Of a stretch of 9,240 bases of DNA, positions 5,738 to 9,240 are shown piece by piece. The notes beneath the pieces were generated by a model. The model ran no database searches. It worked only from the letters and a program-made list of their open reading frames with translations, and was not told where the DNA came from. Source of the DNA: Candidatus Anaerobutyricum stercoripullorum (GTDB taxonomy: Bacteria > Bacillota > Clostridia > Lachnospirales > Lachnospiraceae); the NCBI GenBank assembly GCA_019114885.1, contig DXEQ01000104.1, positions 1-9,240 of the forward strand, read 5' to 3'. Positions within the stretch are counted from its first letter, which is position 1, and every line of letters begins with the position of its first letter. The position numbers and the translations under genes were made by a program.

Positions 5738-7368
5738 GCTCTCCCACCTGCCTTATCTGTTTTTTGTCCGTCCGGATGATTCTCTCCTTCCGGGGCATTT
5801 CCTTTCGGAGCAGAGTCCGGCCGGGTCTCACTGCACAAAATCGCAGAACCGCTACCCTTGAGGGTGACCTCTGTCTCCGGGATTGCCAGTTCTCTTGCCA
5901 GAATCTCCAGTACCTTTGCCTGACAGAATCCGCCCTGACAGCGGCCCATGCCGGCGCGGGTCCGCCGTTTCACCGCGTCCACATTTGTGGCCGGGACTTT
6001 CCCGTGGATGGCGTCCACGATCTCCCCTTCCGTCACGGTCTCACAGCGGCAGATCACATGTCCGTACAGCGGATTCTCCTGAATCCGCGCTTCTCTCTCC
6101 TCCATGCTGCAGAACCGAATCGGTTTTCTCCTTTCCCGGATTGGATTCCACGCCTCGTCCTTCTGTACATTTTCTGCCATATCACAGAAAATGTGCTCCA
6201 CTCTCTCAGCCACGGCCGGCGCGCTGGCCAGACCCGGCGACTGGATACCGGCGGCATGGACCACATTTTCCACTGTCTCCGACCGCTGAATGATGAAGTC
6301 CTCCATGTAGGTGGCGGCGCGGTTTCCGCTGAAATACGTGATCATGCTGGCTCTGTCCACATTTTTAATGAGGAACATTCCCTTATTTATCACAAAATCC
6401 AGATCGTCCTGATCGACGCCCAGGTCGTCCTTCTCCGGCACTTCCTTGGCGGACGGTCCGAACAGCAGCGTTCCTTCCGGCGTCTCCTGCGGTCCGCCGC
6501 CTTTCGTATAATTACCCGGCGCCTGCCCTGAATAGGTGTGGATCTTTCCCTTATTTTCTTTGTCAAAGATGACCAGCGTCCCCCGTCTCGGATGGATTGT
6601 AAAGAATTCATCATCCAGCATCCGGGCGATCTCATCGGCGTACAGTCCCGCCGCATTGATGAGATAGTCGCAGGTGATCCTGCCCTGGTTCGTGTAGAGT
6701 ACGGTCGCTCTGCCTTCCTCCTTCTCAATGCCTTCCACCTGACAGGAAAGCCGCAGTCTCGCTCCGTTGTCTATGGCGTTTTCCATCAGGGCCAACGCCA
6801 CCTCGTACGGCTCCACATAACCTGCCGACGGCGTCCACAGTGCCCAGCGGGCCTCGTCGCTTACGTTCGGTTCAATCTGTCTGGCCTCGTCGCCGGTGAT
6901 GAGCGCGATACCCGGAACTCCGTTTTTTGTTCCGTTTTCCAGATAATATTTCAGTTTCTCATGTTCTTCTTCCGTAAAAGCCAGCACAAAGGACCCGGTC
7001 CGGTTAAATGCAAAGTGCAGATCTTGTGCCCACTGTGTATACATGGCGTTGCCCCGCACATTCATTTCCACTTTCAGGGAGCCATGTCTGGAATCGTAGC
7101 CGGAATGGACCATGCCGTTGTTGCTCTTCGTTGTCCCGCAGGAGATATCCTCCTCTTTCTCCAGCACCAGCAGATTCAGCTTATATTTGGACAGTTCTCT
7201 GGCAATCCCGCATCCGGTGATTCCCGCGCCTATGATGACCACATCCGCGTGGTCGACCACGTCCATCTCCCGGTAAGCGGCCAGCCTCTCCTCCTTTGCC
7301 TCCGGTGTGTTCTCCGGTTCCGGCGCCGGCTGATCTTCACTGGTCAGATGGTTGACCAGCTTCGTCAC
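5734..7368 (-). CDS. GlpA-like FAD-dependent (glycerol-3-phosphate-type) dehydrogenase with C-terminal BFD-like [2Fe-2S] domain
   Basis: 544 aa. DAO-fold flavoenzyme: FAD motif VVIIGAGITGCGIARELS (43-60), LLVLEKEEDISCGTTKSNNG (66-85), MVHSGYDSRHGSLK (86-99), and the final FAD segment AAGIQSPGLASAPAV (372-386). The C-terminal BFD-like domain has CRC (440-442) and RAGMGRCQGGFC (471-482), giving Cys440, Cys442, Cys477 and Cys482 for a [2Fe-2S] cluster. This is the clostridial version of the anaerobic G3P dehydrogenase, G3P to DHAP. Oddities: a 34-residue acidic/Pro-rich N-terminal extension, a hydrophilic C-terminal tail of about 30 residues, and a loop NYTKGGGPQETPEG (286-299) where clostridial GlpA enzymes, as I recall them, have a 'PTVHGNLLVGP' type sequence. 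Substrate is therefore uncertain. The start is GTG at 7366-7368 overlapping the kinase TGA (GTGA), with a weak GCGGGAAA upstream. ATG 7264-7266, just before the FAD motif, is an alternative start with no well-placed ribosome site. Confidence 0.88.
   Translation of the reverse strand: MTKLVNHLTSEDQPAPEPENTPEAKEERLAAYREMDVVDHADVVIIGAGITGCGIARELSKYKLNLLVLEKEEDISCGTTKSNNGMVHSGYDSRHGSLKVEMNVRGNAMYTQWAQDLHFAFNRTGSFVLAFTEEEHEKLKYYLENGTKNGVPGIALITGDEARQIEPNVSDEARWALWTPSAGYVEPYEVALALMENAIDNGARLRLSCQVEGIEKEEGRATVLYTNQGRITCDYLINAAGLYADEIARMLDDEFFTIHPRRGTLVIFDKENKGKIHTYSGQAPGNYTKGGGPQETPEGTLLFGPSAKEVPEKDDLGVDQDDLDFVINKGMFLIKNVDRASMITYFSGNRAATYMEDFIIQRSETVENVVHAAGIQSPGLASAPAVAERVEHIFCDMAENVQKDEAWNPIRERRKPIRFCSMEEREARIQENPLYGHVICRCETVTEGEIVDAIHGKVPATNVDAVKRRTRAGMGRCQGGFCQAKVLEILARELAIPETEVTLKGSGSAILCSETRPDSAPKGNAPEGENHPDGQKTDKAGGRA
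6167..6194. repeat. Perfect 10-bp inverted repeat inside the GlpA-like gene
   Basis: ACATTTTCTG at 6167-6176 and CAGAAAATGT at 6185-6194 are exact reverse complements with an 8-bp spacer. The arms contain the same ACATTTTC/GAAAATGT core found at 423-478 and 9009-9028. It lies in coding sequence (residues around EHIFCDMAENVQK). It may be an internal operator or chance. Confidence 0.4.
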
Positions 7369-8798
7369 TTTTCCCGCTGCCCGGCAGGCATCTTCGGTAC
7401 GAACTCCGCGTCGTAGGTCATAGCCCGGTCCAGATCTTCCATCTTCCAGAAACCGGTGCCAAGGCCCGCAAGCTCTGCCGCTCCCAGACTGGTGGCCTCC
7501 ACGGAAGCCGGGCGTGCGATCTTACAATTCAGGTAATCCGCAAACATCTGTGCCAGCAGATTATTTTCCGATGCGCCGCCGTCAATCCGCACATCTTTTA
7601 CCGGAGAACCGGTATGGGTCTCGATGGCGTCCGTGATATCCCGGATGGAGAATGCGATGGAGGTAAGCACCGCTCTGGCCACGTGGGCGTCCGTCGTTCC
7701 TCTGGTGATTCCGATGATCATACCTCTGGCGAACGGGTCCCAGTACGGCGCGCCCAGTCCGGTCAGCGCCGGCACAAAATACACGCCGTTGGTGTCGCTG
7801 ACACTTTCTGCCAGCGCCTCAATCTCGGAAGACTTTTTGATCAGCTTCATGCCGTCCCGGAACCACTGTACCGCCGAACCGGTCACCGCCGCGTAGCCTT
7901 CCACCGCGTAGCAGATCTTTCCGCCGATCTTCCACGCGATCACCGTGTCGGACCCTTCCAGCACAACGCAGTTTTCTCCGATGTTGAGGTCCAGGAACGA
8001 ACCGGTACCGTTTGTCAGCTTCGCCATGCCGTTCTCCCGGCATCCCTGCGCAAAAAGGGCCGCATGCTGGTCAGCGATGCAAGCCGCGATCGGAATACTT
8101 CTGCCGAACAATTCCGGAACGGTCTCCCCGTAATCTCCGGAATCCTCCACCAGTTCCGGATAGATCTCCACCGGAATATCCAGATAATCCAGAAACTCTT
8201 TATACCACGTGCAGTCAGACAGATTCAGACTTCCGGTCACCGAAGCGTTGGAATAGCTGATCGTATGCCGCTTTCCTCCGGTGAGCTTCCATACCAGCCA
8301 GGTGTCGATCGTTCCGAACATGGCGCTGCCGTCCCGCAGCTTCCGGTTCACTTCTTCGTTATTCTTCATCAGCCACTCGATCATCAGGGAAGAATATACC
8401 GGAGCCACCGTCCAGCCTGTGGCCTGCTTACATTTCGCTCCCCATTCGCTCTCATTGATCTCGGCACAGCGGTCGGCTGTGCGCATATCCTGCCACACAA
8501 TGGCCCGGCACAGCGGTTCTCCGGTCTCCTTATCCCAGATCACCGCGGTCGCCCGCTGATTGGTGATGCCGATACCCGCGATATCTTCCGCCTGTGCGCC
8601 TGCCTGCTCCATGGCCTTCCTGCACATATCCACCGTCTTCTCCCAGATCTCCATGGCGTCATGCTCCACCTTGTCCTCCGACGGCGTATACTGGGTAAAT
8701 TCCACGTAACTCTGCGATACAATATGGAAATCCCTGTCAAACAGCAACGCCCTTGTCCCCGTAGTTCCCTCATCGATAACCATGATATACTTTTTCAC
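7365..8798 (-). CDS. FGGY-family kinase, GlpK-like with altered substrate pocket
   Basis: 477 aa. It is clearly close to glycerol kinase: ATP loop IDEGTTGTR (8-16; GlpK has DQGTTSSR), GITNQR (77-82), VWQD (101-104), FGTIDTWLVWKLTGG (161-175), SNAS (183-186), the catalytic base Asp243 in ADQHAALF, NGTGSF (263-268), PALTGLGAPYWDPFARG (343-359) and DGGASENN (406-413). Compared with E. coli GlpK glycerol contacts (recalled as Arg83, Glu84, Trp103, Tyr135, Asp245, Phe270), Arg, Trp, Asp and Phe are kept, but Glu84 is Ala83 and Tyr135 is Val134. The FGGY signature YFSGTK is changed to VYSSLM. The His of Gram-positive GlpK that HPr phosphorylates (HFYG) is Glu229 here (ELFG). The C-terminus is about 25 residues shorter than in E. 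coli. It is cytoplasmic and first in the operon. The GTG start at 8796-8798 was chosen because AGAAAGGAG precedes it by 8 bases and the family N-terminus begins here. Likely reaction: ATP-dependent phosphorylation of glycerol or a similar polyol. Confidence 0.9.
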   Translation of the reverse strand: MKKYIMVIDEGTTGTRALLFDRDFHIVSQSYVEFTQYTPSEDKVEHDAMEIWEKTVDMCRKAMEQAGAQAEDIAGIGITNQRATAVIWDKETGEPLCRAIVWQDMRTADRCAEINESEWGAKCKQATGWTVAPVYSSLMIEWLMKNNEEVNRKLRDGSAMFGTIDTWLVWKLTGGKRHTISYSNASVTGSLNLSDCTWYKEFLDYLDIPVEIYPELVEDSGDYGETVPELFGRSIPIAACIADQHAALFAQGCRENGMAKLTNGTGSFLDLNIGENCVVLEGSDTVIAWKIGGKICYAVEGYAAVTGSAVQWFRDGMKLIKKSSEIEALAESVSDTNGVYFVPALTGLGAPYWDPFARGMIIGITRGTTDAHVARAVLTSIAFSIRDITDAIETHTGSPVKDVRIDGGASENNLLAQMFADYLNCKIARPASVEATSLGAAELAGLGTGFWKMEDLDRAMTYDAEFVPKMPAGQREK

Positions 8799-8880
8799 TT
8801 TGCCTTCTCCTTTCTGGAAAATGTAACCCCTGCCCCAATATTGCCCTGTCCGTCTTTCCCCCTGACACAGCGCAATACAT

Positions 8881-8908
8881 TGTTGCATTATTTGTTTTCC
8901 TGTTGCAT
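8881..8908. repeat. Two TGTTGCAT direct repeats 20 bp apart in the kinase leader (candidate operator)
   Basis: TGTTGCAT occurs at 8881-8888 and 8901-8908, a 20-bp period (about two helical turns), with a third TGTT at 8893-8896 between them. On the operon strand they lie about 25-50 bases after the predicted transcription start, a typical roadblock or repressor position. Direct repeats are used by some DeoR-family regulators. Binding is inferred. Confidence 0.4.
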
Positions 8909-8937
8909 CTTAGCATTACTTTACCACTGCAGCCCCT

Positions 8938-8946
8938 ATTATATCA
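8938..8946 (-). promoter_or_regulatory. Extended -10 promoter of the glp-like operon
   Basis: Read on the minus strand the site is TGATATAAT, a perfect TATAAT (8943-8938) with the TG dinucleotide one base upstream, which makes a full extended -10. No good -35 lies 16-18 bp upstream (AAGTAG at 17 bp), as is common for extended -10 promoters, and a T6A6 tract at 8965-8976 could help. The start would be near 8931, giving a leader of about 130 bases before the GTG. Confidence 0.65.
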
Positions 8947-9008
8947 ACAAAATACCACATCTACTTTTTTAAAAAATGTTGTGTCTTGTGGTTTTATATC
9001 ATAATTGC

Positions 9009-9028
9009 CACATTTTCCACACATTTTC
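9009..9028. repeat. Tandem CACATTTTC direct repeats with 11-bp period
   Basis: CACATTTTC occurs at 9009-9017 and 9020-9028, so the copies lie on the same DNA face. The identical word forms the right arm of the inverted repeat at the regulator promoter (470-478). Relative to the leftward operon promoter they lie about 80-100 bp upstream of the start. Relative to the rightward gene they are in its upstream region. The role as a protein-binding site is inferred. Confidence 0.45.
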
Positions 9029-9098
9029 ATTTTTCGGATATTTTTCATCCCGCCTGGTGGGGAACCGTCAAAAAAGAATGGTCTCCCGCCCCGTCTCA

Positions 9099-9107
9099 TG
9101 ATAAAAT
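9099..9107 (+). promoter_or_regulatory. Possible extended -10 of the rightward gene
   Basis: TGATAAAAT (TG at 9099-9100, hexamer TAAAAT 9102-9107, 5 of 6 matches) lies 62 bases before the ATG at 9170. The -35 position (TGGTCT, 9079-9084) is poor. CATAAT at 9000-9005 is another weak candidate. Neither is convincing alone. Confidence 0.3.
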
Positions 9108-9169
9108 ATGAGCAGCAAAAGTTACACGGCGGGCGCATCTGCGCACGTGCAAAAGGGAGGAAATGTTTT

Positions 9170-9240
9170 ATGAAACGCAAATTGTATTATCCGGTTTTAT
9201 CTGCCGCCATATACGCGGGCATGCTGTTTCCGGCAGTCGG
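9170..9240 (+). CDS. Start of a secreted or membrane-anchored protein (3' truncated by window edge)
   Basis: ATG at 9170 follows AAAAGGGAGG (9151-9160) at ideal spacing. The 23 complete codons read MKRKLYYPVLSAAIYAGMLFPAV, a positively charged start (KRK) followed by a hydrophobic stretch, as in a signal peptide or N-terminal membrane anchor. The mature part is outside the window, so function is unknown. It is divergent from the glp-like operon, and a role in substrate capture or uptake is possible but unsupported. No transporter is encoded in the operon itself. Confidence 0.7.
   Translation, partial: MKRKLYYPVLSAAIYAGMLFPAV

Larger units (their letters stand above)
8799..9169. promoter_or_regulatory. 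Divergent 371-bp intergenic control region
   Basis: No gene is seen here. From the left it holds the kinase ribosome binding site (rightmost base near 8814), a GAAAATGT copy (8817-8824) just outside it, two TGTTGCAT repeats (8881-8908), the leftward extended -10 (8938-8946), a T6A6 tract (8965-8976), and an ACCACA/TGTGGT inverted pair (8954-8959 / 8987-8992) with centres 33 bp apart. Beyond that are a pair of CACATTTTC direct repeats (9009-9028), a weak rightward -10 (9099-9107) and the ribosome binding site of the rightward gene (9153-9160). The density of short repeats suggests binding of a regulator serving both directions. Confidence 0.6.

Noticed and set aside
8799..8888. 30-codon N-terminal extension of the kinase from an ATG at 8888
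   Set aside because: There is no ribosome binding site before that ATG, the added residues are unlike GlpK, and the GTG at 8798 has an excellent AGAAAGGAG at proper spacing and begins exactly where the family begins.
7614..8972. Long 452-codon open frame on the + strand opposite the kinase
   Set aside because: It is the antisense shadow of a strongly conserved FGGY kinase. It has no plausible ribosome site, and its predicted protein (rich in His, Arg, Pro) resembles no family. The same applies to the other long antisense frames (for example 3753-4583, 4937-5674, 5665-6531, 6538-7416).
9050..9092. GC-rich partly paired sequence (GGTGGGG ... CTCCCGCC) before the rightward gene
   Set aside because: The stem is short, relies on wobble pairs and a long loop, has no T run and matches no riboswitch pattern that I recognise.
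8799..9169. Possible riboswitch or T-box in the long leader or divergent region
   Set aside because: No conserved core (T-box, glycine, FMN and so on) and no terminator/antiterminator pair with a T run is visible.
1..9240. tRNA, rRNA, CRISPR array, insertion sequence ends or attachment sites
   Set aside because: No cloverleaf, regularly spaced repeat array, terminal inverted repeats with target duplications, or integrase gene is seen in the window. The Rpn-like tail alone does not define a mobile element.

Overview
The window most likely comes from an anaerobic Firmicute of the Lachnospiraceae/Clostridia type. The evidence is the style of the enzymes (clostridial GlpA with a BFD-like iron-sulfur domain, a DUF1667 protein and a DeoR regulator), strong AGGAG-type ribosome binding sites, GTG and ATG starts, moderately GC-rich coding DNA with AT-rich intergenic DNA, and the tail of an Rpn/PD-(D/E)XK-type protein of the kind that is abundant in gut clostridia. 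No 16S gene or other taxonomic marker is present, so this placement is an inference.

Layout. Positions 1-329 hold the C-terminal end of an Rpn-like protein, closed by an intrinsic terminator (358-392). A promoter at 439-467, flanked by an inverted repeat (423-431 / 470-478), drives a DeoR-family regulator (551-1318). A perfect 16-bp hairpin (1322-1365) separates it from a convergent six-gene operon on the minus strand. In transcription order from 8798 down to 1381 the operon encodes a GlpK-like FGGY kinase, a GlpA-like FAD dehydrogenase with a C-terminal [2Fe-2S]-type domain, a GlpB/HcnB-like NAD/FAD oxidoreductase, a small four-cysteine DUF1667 protein, an FAD oxidoreductase resembling alkyldihydroxyacetonephosphate synthase (AGPS), and a 400-aa protein that looks like a CCG/HdrD-type iron-sulfur partner with its cysteines lost. 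The first four genes overlap by 4 bp at each junction and the fifth starts 3 bp after the fourth stops, so they are probably translated as a coupled unit. A 371-bp divergent intergenic region (8799-9169) carries the operon promoter and several repeats. It is followed by the start of a rightward gene encoding a secreted or membrane-anchored protein, cut by the window end.

How the genes may work together. On the surface this is an anaerobic glycerol / glycerol-3-phosphate operon: kinase, dehydrogenase, electron-transfer flavoprotein and DUF1667. Several details do not fit a plain glycerol operon. The kinase lacks two residues that contact glycerol in E. coli GlpK (Glu84 and Tyr135 equivalents are Ala and Val) and lacks the His that HPr phosphorylates in Gram-positive GlpK. 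The dehydrogenase has an unusual Gly/Pro-rich loop in its substrate half. An AGPS-like enzyme and its apparently cysteine-less partner are built into the operon. My working hypothesis is a repurposed glp-type pathway for a glycerol-like or C1-substituted glycerol substrate, controlled by the adjacent DeoR protein. The 8-mer GAAAATGT/ACATTTTC occurs eleven times by hand count, five of them in the short non-coding regions, and is a candidate regulatory word.
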